From assembly GCA_030568195.1 (NCBI GenBank), contig JAJLTO010000016.1:124001-188000 (forward strand): a DNA stretch of 64,000 bases, written 5' to 3'. This stretch comes from Dipodascopsis uninucleata var. uninucleata (taxonomy: Eukaryota > Ascomycota > Lipomycetes > Lipomycetales > Lipomycetaceae). Positions 21,432 through 32,123 of this stretch are shown here, piece after piece; the first letter of the stretch is position 1; each line of letters begins with the position of its first letter. Under the pieces are notes generated by a model. The model did no database searches. It was not told the origin of the DNA and saw nothing but the letters and a program-made list of their open reading frames with translations. Position numbers and translations under genes: made by a program.

Positions 21432-23718
21432 CTATATTTCATCTTCAAGATACTGATACTCAAACTCAAAGTTTGCCTTTCTTCGCTGTAGCCAGGTTCC
21501 CTCAAAATCAAAATATCTATAAGTTCCTTGTTCATAGTCGTCAGTTATTATTTTAGGCTCCTCATATCGCTGAAACCACGTCAAAAACTTTTTATGGAAT
21601 CGCCAACTTTGCTTCTTAAGTTCTCTAGCAGCAAGATATTGCTGGTATGTGCCTTGCCTGTAGTAGAAGACATAAAATAAAGTATCTATGTCTACCTTCT
21701 CGTATAGAATAGGGTCATCAAAAATACCAAGAGGCTCTTGAGGGAAGTAAGAAGCCGTAGGAAACAAAGTTTTTGGTAGATAATGCTTTGGCTTATCGGC
21801 CTCTGCTGCTTCTGGGCAATGTGATAACGAGCTTTCTAGCATCTTGCTAACACTCTGTATTGGAGGTGGGCTCTCTACTCTGTTCTTAGCAGCCTGGAAA
21901 CATGATATCAGATCCTGAAGCCCAGGAGGTAGATGAAATATAGAATCCTCTGAAGCAGTCTCGTCTGAATGATTCAGTTCTGGCACACTATCACGTTCAC
22001 TATTATTCGAGATCCTAGAAAGCTCGGTGTCGACTTCTTTCATCGAGAGCACATCCTTCTTGTCGCTGCCTTGCTGCGACCCTGCGTACGAATACCTGTT
22101 ATTGTTCACTTGTTGTGAAGACAGATCCTTTTGAGATTCTTGGCTATTAACCGACTCCTTCGAATCTATTGAATGCGAAGACTTATCGGCTTCTTGAACT
22201 GGTACTTGCCAAGCATTCTGTGTTGATATAGAAGCAGATGGAGACTGTGCAGTAGACGCCGTCCCTCGTGCCCCACCAGCCATAGGAGGTACAGCCTGAG
22301 ACTTCTCTGCAATGATTTTATTAGCTGCAGCAAGTGATGTTGGTGGAGGTGGAAGCGGTGCGAGCCCAGGAGTAGCTGCTGCTGCTGCCGCGGCTGCTGA
22401 TGCATACTTCAAGCCCTCTCCAGCAGGCCGTGTTGGTACTGGTGCTGGTTTCATAGACGCCCCTAAGGCCGTTGTAGCTATTGAAGTACTCGACACACTG
22501 CTGGTAATGGTGGCCGTGGCATGAGAGAGAACAGGTGACTTTATTGACACCTTCCGAGCTATTTCCGTCTTCTTGCCAGTTATGACAGGCGTTGGTACTT
22601 CTTTTTCTTTTTCTTTTTCTTTTTCCTTCTCTTTTTCCTTCTCCTTTTCCTTTTCCTTCTCCTTTTCCTTCTCTTTCTCTCTTTCCTTCTCAGAATCTTC
22701 AATAGTTGATTGGGCATCCAGAGAGGCGGTGTGGTCATTGTCATTCATACCATACATCTCTTCCTCCTCATCCAGATTCAAACCGTCGTATATCTCATCA
22801 TCTTCTGCAAAATCACCGTCCTGATTTGACTCGACATAATATTTGATATCTTCTTGTATATTTGCAACTTGTTCCACCTCTAAATTACCGTTTTCGATTA
22901 GTCGCAATATAACTTCTAGCTTTCCTTGATGCCATTTATGTCTTTCTATATGACATTCAATTTCTGCAATACGCTCAGTCTTAGCAGAATCTTTCTTTCC
23001 ACGCTTTACGGTTGCTTGTAATGATTCTTCCTCTGCTTCAAGAGTTTCCACCTGTCTATCTAGGTCATCTATCATTGATGTGACGAAGTGGCACATCTCC
23101 TGCTTTTCTTTCTCTTTTGGATCCAGTTTCAGTGATGCTGTCAAGCCTTCTTTACTATATGCCTTTGTCTTCATCTCCTTTTCACAAGCTTTAAATCGTT
23201 CCATTTGCTAAACAAAAAGACCGGTCGTCAGTGCATGTGCTTAAATAATACTAGTTTAACATCTTAACCTCCATCTCGGTGAAAATCAACTTACCGTCTC
23301 AATAACCTTTCTTTGATCACTCAGTGCTTTCTTATCCTTGATATCATTACTTCCCATCCAGGTTTTGATCTGATCTCGCAGACGCTGCAATTTCTTAATC
23401 TCTCGTTTAAGATCCTACCACATACATTAGTATTAAATTAACTACATCGTCATCATCATCGTCATCATATGAATCAAGATTCAAGATAGCCACATCATAG
23501 CACTATCTATCTATTGCTACAGATTTCTTCTGTGAGAATATCTCTGATATTAATCCCGCCCGTTCATGACGGTACTTTCATACCTGCTCCAGTTTCTCTT
23601 TCTGTGAAGGATTTGAGGTCATCATAACCTTGTCGTAAACTGCGTCGAAAGCAGCTACACCTTCACTGACTCGTTTGAACACCCGGTCTATTTCTTGTTG
23701 AAGTTTCCGTTGCGCCAT
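21432..23718 (-). CDS. NOT3: CCR4-NOT complex subunit Not3/Not5
   Basis: Three exons on the minus strand: 23718-23584, 23414-23295 and 23207-21432. Introns end TAG, with donors GTATGA and GTAAGT. The product is 676 residues. Residues 1-240 are the conserved coiled-coil Not3 domain ([33 protein letters not shown], then [20 protein letters not shown] formed across the second splice). The middle is low complexity: an acidic stretch, a Lys-Glu dipeptide run (about 257-288), poly-Ala and Ser-rich parts. The C-terminal NOT box has [13 protein letters not shown] and ends with [17 protein letters not shown]. The protein joins the Ccr4-Not complex, which governs mRNA deadenylation, decapping and translation-linked decay. 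A single gene probably covers the Not3 and Not5 roles that Saccharomyces splits. Confidence 0.95.
22600..22690. repeat. Lys-Glu coding microsatellite within NOT3
   Basis: About 90 bp of imperfect six-base units (CTTTTT/CTTTTC/CTCCTT on the plus strand) encode an alternating Lys-Glu run on the minus strand. Both AAA/AAG and GAA/GAG codons are mixed, so the peptide pattern is kept while the DNA repeat has decayed. The run probably forms a charged single alpha helix. Confidence 0.85.
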
Positions 23719-24302
23719 TGTGCTCTGTCGAAGTTTCCTGCTCAGTTATTGACTGGTTTGCTGTATGACGAAACAACTTTCAAGTGTCCCTGGATGATAC
23801 CAAATTTTTTTCTCTGCCGTAACACCGATTATATAACACCTCTCTTACCAACAAGCACTCAGTCCTTGAGTGCTCTTGGTCTTCCAGTTCTGAATAGTAA
23901 TTAAATGCACAGTTTTCTGCAATATTACTGACGTTATCAACGATTAAATCTATCAGACTATGTACCTTTTCCATGTAAAATTTCCCTACAAATCATTATG
24001 AAATATTCCAGTCTCACATTTACGCACTCCGTATCGTGCATCACGAGTCTCTTCCTAACCACAAAATCGACGAACTTATTTTTCGAATAGTTTTCATGAC
24101 AGAATATTGCCAAATAGCTCGAGTTGTATAGCAATTTCTATATCTGTGTACAGGTAAGTTGAGGATGTGATAATACTAAACTAATTATTAGATATGGCTG
24201 CATATTGCCGTCTATATGATACAAATACGTAAACTGACTGAAGAGTGAGCATAGATGATATCATGATTCCAGAGATCTAACCAAAAGTTTGTCATTCATG
24301 AA
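23719..24302. other. Divergent promoter region NOT3/GUF1
   Basis: 584 bp between two divergent starts. A short plus frame overlapping NOT3 exon 1 (23695-23904) is a shadow. No clear motif was found. Confidence 0.5.
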
Positions 24303-26488
24303 ATGATTCTCTGGCGATTCTTATCTGTACAAACCTGCCGGTTTCCAAATCCCTCGAAATTGCAGTATGCCGCATTGCCTAAAACTTTGGCCATTTGGTA
24401 CACTGTTAGCAATGGGCAGCGAGGCGTAACATATACACCGCCATACAGAACTCGAAATTATTCTAGTAATACAGAGGTTGACACAAAACTAGCAGAGCGA
24501 ATTAGTCGGATTCCGCTCGAAAACTACAGGAACTTCTCAATTGTGGCGCATGTGGTAAGTATTATTTACTAATTCTCTACTGTATAACAGTAGATATTGA
24601 ATAGAGGTATCACTAATACCTTTGTGCACGTCCAAGGATCATGGAAAATCGACTTTAAGTGACAGACTACTCGAACTGACAGGTACCATCCCAAAGGGAA
24701 GCCAGGGTCAGTTTTTGGATAGATTAGACGTTGAAAGAGAAAGAGGAATCACAGTGAAAGCGCAAACATGTACCATGCTTTACGAATATGGTGGTGAGGA
24801 TTACTTGTTACATCTTGTCGATACACCTGGGCATGTAGATTTTCGAGCAGAGGTGTCTCGAAGTTATGCATCTTGCGGAGGTGCGCTACTGTTGATTGAT
24901 GCAAGTCAAGGTGTTCAAGCGCAGACAGTAGCCAATTTTTTTCTTGCATATAGTTTAGGATTAGAGCTTCTTCCTGTTATAAATAAAATTGATCTCGACC
25001 ATGCAGATATCGATCGTGCGAAGGAGCAAATCGAAACAATGTTCGAATTGGATCCAGACCAAGCAATACCTGTTTCAGCTAAGATGGGCACGAATGTGGA
25101 GAAAATTCTACCTCATGTAATTGAAAATATCCCTTCTCCGACTGGAAAGCTTGAGGGTCCGCTTAGATGTCTTTTAGTTGACTCTTGGTTTGATACATAT
25201 CTTGGAGTGATACTACTTATTCATGTAGTTGATGGCAGAATCAAAAAAGGCGACAAGGTCATCTCTGCTCATTCTCGCATAAGATATGATGTTAAAGATG
25301 TTGGCATAATGCATCCAGATCGCAAAACCATGCCAGAGTTGAAAACAGGTCAGGTTGGGTATGCCGTACTTGGTATGAAGAATATTAGTGAAGCATTGGT
25401 GGGCGATACTATAATGCATTTTGGAAGCGAAGTTGACCCTCTACCAGGTTTTGAAGAGCCTCAGCCTATGGTATTTGTGGGTGCTTTTCCTGGAGATGGA
25501 CTCGAATTTCAAACGCTAGATGAGCGTATTAACCAACTTGTTCTTAATGACAGAAGTGTTTCTATTCAGAGAGAGACATCGAATGCACTGGGTCTCGGTT
25601 GGCGTATTGGATTTTTAGGTACGCTACATGCTTCTGTTTTTCAAGATCGACTTCAGAAAGAATATGGTGCATCGTTGATAATCACTGCACCAACCGTACC
25701 TTACAAAATCATCATGAATGATGGAACAGAAAACATCATTCGAAATCCCGAAGATTTTCCTGATGTTTCTGTCCAGCGTACCAAGGTAAAGGATCTCCAA
25801 GAGCCTGTAGTGAAGGCAATTATGTCTTTTCCTCAGGAATATCTCGGCGACGTTATTGACCTTTGCGAAAATAATAGAGGAACGCAAGTCGACATGACCT
25901 TTCTTACTCACGGAAACCAGGTTCTCCTACAGTATCTTATCCCAACTGCACATTTGGTTGATGACTTTTTTGGCAAGCTTAAAGGAATTACTAAAGGATA
26001 CGCAACACTCGACTACGAAGATGCAGGATATCAATCGTCAAATCTCGTTAAGATGCAGTTACTAGTTAACGGTATTAGTGTAGATGCATTGGCACAGGTA
26101 ATGCATCGTGGTCTTGCTGAGAGAAGAGGCCGTGAATGGGTAAAACGATTTAAAAAGTTTTTGAAGGCTCAGCTGTTTGAAACTATTATACAGGCTGCTA
26201 TAGGTAGTAAAATTATTGCGCGAGAAACTATTGCTGCTCGCCGAAAAGACGTTTTAGCTAAGCTTCATGCTGCTGACATCACTAGACGACAAAAACTATT
26301 AAGAAATCAAAAGGAAGGTAAAAGGCTGATGAAATCCATTGGTAAAGTTTCAATTCCTCAAGAGGTACGTACATTTCTACGTCGTTTGCAAGTTATCAAC
26401 TATCTTATTTATTTGTGTACACTAACGCCTCCATTTTGTATTACCTTAGGCGTATCAAGGATTTTTATCTAAGAATGAGCAACTATAA
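24303..26488 (+). CDS. GUF1: Mitochondrial translation factor Guf1 (EF4/LepA GTPase)
   Basis: Three exons: 24303-24554, 24637-26364 and 26450-26488. The product is 672 residues. The basic N-terminus before [10 protein letters not shown] is a likely mitochondrial presequence. The P-loop AHVDHGKS (82-89) is created by splicing, with Asp85 the first residue of exon 2. DTPGHVDF and NKIDLDHAD are the G3 and G4 GTPase motifs. The C-terminal LepA domain ([24 protein letters not shown], then [20 protein letters not shown]) identifies EF4 rather than EF-G. The tail [16 protein letters not shown] needs the second intron (donor GTACGT, branch CTAAC, acceptor TAG). Intron 1 ends in AAG, unusual here. Guf1 promotes back-translocation and accuracy on mitochondrial ribosomes. 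Confidence 0.95.
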
Positions 26489-26790
26489 ATTAGATTTTGA
26501 AGACCAACTGTACATATAATGCACGATTTGTATAAAATGTGCTAATATTATATCGAGCGAAATCAAACCGCGAGATAAAGAAATAGTAAATAGCTATTTT
26601 TCCTAGCAAAGCTTAAGCAAGGAGTCTTTTCTGCAAAATATTAACAAAATTCTAGACCAAACAGCCAATATGGAAAAACCAAATGAACACAGAATACCCA
26701 TTTAATCCCATCCCAAAATTAAAAGGAAATATTAACTCCTAATATAGATGTAGAACATCCTTGACGACCGTAAATCAAAATGCTAACCTA
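26489..26790. other. Convergent spacer GUF1/MAD2
   Basis: 302 bp between convergent stops, AT-rich, likely overlapping 3' UTRs. Nothing else is seen. Confidence 0.5.
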
Positions 26791-27701
26791 CTACTCCGCT
26801 GAACCTAGCCTATATGCAACCATAGTGTCGACCCTATGAGAGTTTGTGCTAAAGCTCCGAAGCTTGACCTGTTCAGCATTTGGGACATCCTTAGGATCAC
26901 TGTCTATCCACTCAGATGGCACTTGCGCATCACCGTCAGCATAAACTAAAACATTAAAAGTATGCCGGCCCTCTAGCACTGGTAAAAATGTCACAGATGC
27001 AGTAATCTGCCTAATAATTGCCTGAATCTCTGTCTGAATATCTTCCATAGGCTTCTCTGGTTGCTGAGCTGCCTTCTCCGATACAACATGGTTCTCTTTA
27101 TCGACAGTGTTCGATAGGGACTTCGCGATGGATCCGCTTTTAGAGAACACTTCAATATCAAATTGCCATCTTTCTGTGACGTCGCCAGTGTCCTGTGAAA
27201 TAATAGCCACGATAAGCTTGGAAATTTTTCCTCCCACAATCCATTCTAGCTCACAAGCTCAGTTGTTAGCAATAGTTTACATATCACCACATCACTCGTT
27301 ATACTTACTGTTCAGCTGTAACATGATTCGTTTGATATATGCCCTTACATCTTCATCCACTGTAACAAGCATGTTCAGACCATATTTCTTAACAACCTGG
27401 AAATCTTCTGCCGGATATATGCCTCGTTGAAAAAGTATGCTAGTTGTTAACATAGTCAGCCATTTCTGTCCTTGAAGCGCATAGAAGTCAAGAATCCTCA
27501 GCGAAAATCCCTTTTTCTTACCTATTGATACTATATTCTAATACTTTGTTAGAATGTATTGTTTTTCAAACCATTTCAACCTAGATATGTATACTTACCA
27601 AAGAATTCCGCAACGAGCTTTGAAGATCCTTTCAAAGAGAGCTTTGATCGAGTAGGAGCTGCTGCTCCTACTCCACTGCCTGTCTTCTGCGAAGATACCA
27701 T
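26791..27701 (-). CDS. MAD2: Spindle assembly checkpoint protein Mad2 (HORMA domain)
   Basis: Four exons on the minus strand: 27701-27599, 27537-27522 (only 16 nt), 27439-27309 and 27245-26791. The product is 234 residues. Spliced sequence reads [19 protein letters not shown], then [20 protein letters not shown] and [14 protein letters not shown], all diagnostic of Mad2. The core has [11 protein letters not shown] and [15 protein letters not shown]. The safety-belt region ends near [18 protein letters not shown]. An insert of about 25 residues ([11 protein letters not shown]... to QQPEKPMED) makes it longer than the usual 195-205. Mad2 binds Mad1 and Cdc20 at unattached kinetochores and blocks the APC/C. 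All introns start GTAAG and end TAG, and the frame is kept at each junction. Confidence 0.95.
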
Positions 27702-28126
27702 TTAACACGACAAGATTCAAATCTTCAGAGATTCCAATGAGTTTGTTATATATGGGAATAATCCAATTTGAGATCAGGCAAACCAGACCTACTTCCTTCA
27801 ACTATATGAAAATTTAGAAGTAACAGTGTGTAACAGAAAAAATAAGCGCGATGTTTTCCTCTTTTACAGTAGTGTTTAGTTTTCGTTTCCAGGACAACTA
27901 TTTACCCTGATTAAGCACTGCTTTACTAGGGTATCATATCAGATCGGTAGATAATCACCAGCTATAAGGCTCATGTGGTAATTTGAGGACTTCCGCTCGA
28001 TTCTCATTCCACCTTTCTCATAAACAGACGACAAAATTGGCTATATCTGACAATCGAACAGATTACGTATTTGAATAATTGATAATTTCAGAGAAGTTAC
28101 TTAGTTTCCATCCCGCAATAGCAACA
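27702..28126. other. Divergent promoter MAD2/TMEM205-like gene
   Basis: 425 bp between divergent starts. I see no coding sequence and no strong motif. Confidence 0.45.
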
Positions 28127-28721
28127 ATGTCTATCTTCTCCGCTCTCTCCACTACAGCGCCTTACCACTTATTCGCTTATTCAACTGTGTAAGTTATGAA
28201 CAGGCAAAATGAAAAATAAAAGAACGCTGAACTCTCTTGTTGACTTTTCTACATTAATTTCAAGGCTTGGATCGACTATTTACCAGTCGTTCTTCATAGG
28301 AATTACAGCTTTCCGGGCTCTCCCTAGACAGCATTTCTCGGCATTACAGAGAAAGGTATTCCCGCCATATTTTGCTATGCAGGCAGCTGTACCAGTATTC
28401 CTCGGTGTCACTGCTCCGTTCCCTATTCTGCAGGACTACCTTTCCCTTGGTTCTCTCGCTGTTGCTGCACTTACTGGATTGATAAATGCAGTCATCATTG
28501 GCCCAATGACTGTTAAGCTCATGACTCAGAGAAAGGCTCAAGAGGACAAGGAGTCCAAGAAGTACTATGAAGCCGACGTCAGCGAGGAAATGAAAACTCT
28601 CAACAAGCAGTTTGGTGCTATTCATGGAATTTCTACTATCTTCAATCTTGCTACATTATTTGCTCTATGTTTGTACGGTGTTGTATTGTCGAATGCCACT
28701 GTCAAAGGATTCGCAAAGTAG
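28127..28721 (+). CDS. TMEM205/DUF4149-like small membrane protein
   Basis: Two exons: 28127-28188 and 28265-28721. The product is 172 residues. Exon 1 encodes MSIFSALSTTAPYHLFAYST, and the splice then gives VLGSTIYQSFFIGITAFRAL. The intron starts GTAAGT and ends AAG. Four hydrophobic segments can be seen (about 22-45, 65-85, 88-115 and 145-165). The motif GSTIYQSFF-G...F..LPR..F..LQ..VFP.YF is the DUF4149/TMEM205 signature. Human TMEM205 is linked to cisplatin tolerance, but the fungal role is unknown to me. The gene is divergent from MAD2. A longer upstream frame beginning in the intron (28209) is an artefact of reading through it. Confidence 0.8.
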
Positions 28722-29017
28722 TTCTGCTCCTCTCGTAGTTGATTGATGAATTCCTATTTCACATTTTTCATGTTCCTGGCTGGCACCTTTTATATATCTA
28801 TACAGTTGACTAAAAGTTTTTAAGTGTTTCGGTTCTGGGGGGGTTCTATGACTTCTGAATGGCTTGCGTAGGATGAGCTGCATGAATAGGAGCGTAACAC
28901 TAGCATTACATTTTATGTCGATAAATAGTTATTATGATGAATGATGTCGATGGCTTTCAAAATATTAAACCGTAAGAAAGATTCTATAATACAATTTCTT
29001 TGCAAATCTGCTTCCAA

Positions 29018-29347
29018 TCAGACCTCATAATCTTTGTTATCTTTCGTAATATTGACCTTTCGGCTCCTCATTCTTGCCGCGGCATCGTCGTCATCATTAT
29101 TGTCATCCTTGTCATCCTTGTCATCATCGTCAAGAGCAGACTTTATTGCAGTACTAGTTCCTTCTGCTAATTTGAATGAAACAAATTTGTTTTCCTGCGC
29201 CGATTCTTTTTCTGATGGCTTTCCGTAACGACTTTTTTTGGCTGCTGGCTTAGCAACATTGTATTTTCCCACTCCGTTTATAACTGGCATTAAAATTACA
29301 CCGAAAACTAGAATCGTCATAACGAAGAGTAATGCAAGCACATTCAT
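29018..29347 (-). CDS. Small single-pass membrane protein with acidic tail, unknown function
   Basis: An open frame of 109 residues from the ATG at 29347. Residues 2-25 (NVLALLFVMTILVFGVILMP) form one strong hydrophobic segment, either a signal anchor or an uncleaved signal. A basic stretch follows (KPAAKKSRYGKP). Near residue 75 there is a run of Asp with a few Lys and Asn, then a basic tail ending KDYEV. No family is recognised. The frame continues upstream of the ATG without a stop only to a TTG, so an upstream exon is possible. The composition is biased and the gene is short, so it could be a chance frame, but the strong N-terminal TM and gene-sized spacing favour a real gene. Confidence 0.5.
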   Translation of the reverse strand: MNVLALLFVMTILVFGVILMPVINGVGKYNVAKPAAKKSRYGKPSEKESAQENKFVSFKLAEGTSTAIKSALDDDDKDDKDDNNDDDDAAARMRSRKVNITKDNKDYEV

Positions 29348-30255
29348 TATGGCTGTTGTAATCGTGATCGAGTAGTAGTAATGTTTATTCAATAGATGTG
29401 TCTCCGGAGTCAACTGAATTTGAGTATAAAATACCTAATGAATAAATAATTTTAAGTGATGCAGAGCAAACTAATATCCAACTACTATTCAATATCCTAT
29501 AATCAGATGAGTGAAGGTTACTTATAAGTCCGCGTAAAGGAATATGATTTATTAACAAATGTAGCTTTGAACATATGCTGTCAATGGTAACAAGTCATAA
29601 TGTTTTTATTATGCTTTAAATGCAGACCATTTATATCCTAGGAGCAGTTGAGTTCAATAATGCAACAGTGATTCATTGCATCTAAAACGAGACTACAATG
29701 AAGCATACACAACAATTTAGCATTGTAATCTAGCAGATATAACCCTAGCTCAGGGAATACTCTTACACTCGAAAAGCACTAGATATGCTCATGTTTATAG
29801 ACATTCACGACCATTAAGCATAATCTCTGTATTATACAACAATCTAACGCTTAACGCATTCATTCGATCACCCTCCAAGAGCCTAAATCTAGGAATTAAA
29901 AGATGCTTGTACTATGTACTCGACTTGTATTATTAGCGGAATACTTCTACTCCGAATTTACCGTCTCAATTACGGAAGCCACTACTATTGATTCTCCAGG
30001 TTTATAATGTCGTTGTTCTCAAGCTGAGAGCTCACTTACCTAATGACGTGAAGTTAGAGCCTCAATATGTGAGGCTGCAATGCTAATTTCCATACGATTC
30101 CACGGCACGTGACTAGATGGTGACTATGCACTTTAAAAGCTGCCACCTAGTCTATCGAAGAGTGAACAGTAGCAAACAGAAAAACAGCAATTTATCAACC
30201 GAGCCCCGAAAAGCAGAAAGACGGAATCAGCCAGTCGCTTTGACTAATATAAAAA
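29348..30255. other. Divergent promoter between the small membrane protein gene and CPR6
   Basis: 908 bp with no recognisable coding sequence. One E-box (30106-30111) lies in the CPR6-proximal part. Confidence 0.5.
30106..30111. promoter_or_regulatory. E-box CACGTG upstream of CPR6
   Basis: GCACGTGAC contains CACGTG and reads GTCACGTG on the minus strand, the RTCACRTG Cbf1-type site. It lies 145 bp upstream of the CPR6 ATG, a normal distance for an active promoter element. The binding factor is inferred. Confidence 0.45.
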
Positions 30256-31450
30256 ATGACAGTTGAAGGTAGAAAATACGTATATCTTGATATTGCAATT
30301 GGTGGAGTTAAAAAGGGGCGCATTGTTCTGGAACTGGTAAGTAGCTTGTGATGAAGTAGCTTGTGAAATGGGATAAGTAGGCTGTAAATAGAACTGGTAA
30401 CAGAATCTAATAATTCAATAGTATAATGATATAGTCCCTAAGACAGCAGAGAACTTCAGATGTCTCTGCACTGGCGAAAAAGGAGTCGGAATTAGTGGTA
30501 AAGCATTGTCGTACAAAGGCTCTACTTTCCATCGTGTGATCCGCAAGTTCATGATCCAGGGCGGTGACTTCACCGCTGGCAACGGTACCGGTGGAGAATC
30601 GATCTATGGTGAAAAATTTGAGGACGAAAATTTTAAGGAGAAACACTCGAAGCCATTCCTACTCTCTATGGCCAATGCTGGTCCTGGAACAAATGGATCA
30701 CAGTTTTTCATCACTACAGTTCCTACTCCACACTTAGATGGCAAGCATGTTGTCTTCGGTGAGGTAGTCTCTGGAAAGTCTATTGTTCGTCTCATAGAGA
30801 ATCAAGAGACAACTGAAGACTCAAAACCACTAAAGGATGTCGTGATTGTTGATTGTGGTGAGCTTGATTCAAGTGAAGCGGTCCAGCAAGGACATATTGC
30901 TGACAGCACTGGTGATGTCTTGGAGGACTTCCCAGAGGATGAAGACAAGTTGAAGGGCAAAGACCGAACCACTGAGAATCTGTTAAAACTCACACAGACA
31001 ATCAAGGATATTGGAACTGGGTTATTTAAGGATGGCAAGTACGAACAAGCACTTGATAAGCACGAGAAGGCATTGCGATATCTGAACTACTTCTCACCTG
31101 ATCCCAAAGAAGACATCGCATCTGCATTTGACAAGCTCAAAATTGCAATTTTGTTAAACATGGCACTGATTCAGCTTCGTTTAAACCTTCCGCTCGAGAC
31201 TGTGAAGTCTGCAGAGTACGCACTAGCAGTCAGCGATATTACCGAGCCTGAAATGGCAAAGGCATATTATCGCATGGGTTGTGGCCATCTCCGCAGCAAA
31301 AATGAGGCTGATGCAATTGCTTGCTTCGAGAAGGCACTGAAGCATGCGCCAGGCGATGCCGCTATCGTCAAAGAGATGAGTGCTGCCAAACAGAAGATTG
31401 CTGACCGTAAAAAGAAGGAGCGTGCTGCATATGCTGGTTTCTTCAAATGA
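30256..31450 (+). CDS. CPR6: Cyclophilin-40 type peptidyl-prolyl isomerase with TPR domain
   Basis: Two exons: 30256-30336 and 30422-31450. The product is 369 residues, the usual Cyp40/Cpr6 length (yeast Cpr6 is 371). Exon 1 encodes [20 protein letters not shown]. Exon 2 carries the active-site stretch [20 protein letters not shown] (catalytic Arg), then [20 protein letters not shown]. Residues from about 215 form three TPR repeats ([15 protein letters not shown]..., [19 protein letters not shown]). The TPR domain binds the MEEVD tail of Hsp90, so the protein is probably an Hsp90 co-chaperone with prolyl isomerase activity. The 85 bp intron has GTAAGT, branch TCTAAT and TAG, and carries an internal duplication described under findings. 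Confidence 0.95.
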
Positions 31451-32123
31451 GCCAGGTTTGTTGAGTACAGCGGTATATGCCTGCCGCTGTCTGCGCAGGT
31501 CACGTTCCATGTTTTGTATATTTTCAAACTCCACATATTAAGTGTCTATAATATAATATCGCTTGCTCATTATTCTTACTATGTTTCTTATATTCTCTGC
31601 CTGTCCATTTTTTTTGGTAGTATGCACTCAGGTTTCTCGTTTATATTATATCTAATTTATATCAATAAAAGTATTCATCTCACAACGAATTTACTTAACA
31701 CATATCATCTACAGTTATCTCTGTTCAAGGTTGCATATTCACGCCTTCTCTACGCTTCCTGGAAGCAAACCACAGAATATATATAGTCTGCTATTGTACT
31801 ATCATGATTTATACATTGAATGTGACAGTTATACCCTAGCCACAGCTAATCGGATTAATAGTTAATCCTGCTGTCCCCCACCATTTATTACAGAAGTAAA
31901 CTTGCCCGCCGGCGTTCGGATACCAACTACCGAAATATCCCCCACGAGAAACTGCCGTCGAACACAGGATATAGTGTTATACTGAAATTATAGCCACGGT
32001 TAAGAGTTGATTGCGGAGTAGTCAGCAGCCCTAGAAGGTTATAAATATTGGCGTTCTGTCTCTTAAATAAAAATTTAAAATAATTGGACTTCAAATTCAC
32101 AAGTAAAAAAGGTGCAGCGAACA
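31451..32123. other. Intergenic region CPR6/aldolase
   Basis: 673 bp, T-rich first half (probable CPR6 3' UTR) then the aldolase promoter. A 90-codon frame at 31514-31786 is AT-driven and not recognisable. Confidence 0.5.

Noticed and set aside
22573-22824. Plus-strand frame with a Phe-Ser dipeptide run
   Set aside because: Shadow of the Lys-Glu repeat of NOT3 read on the opposite strand.
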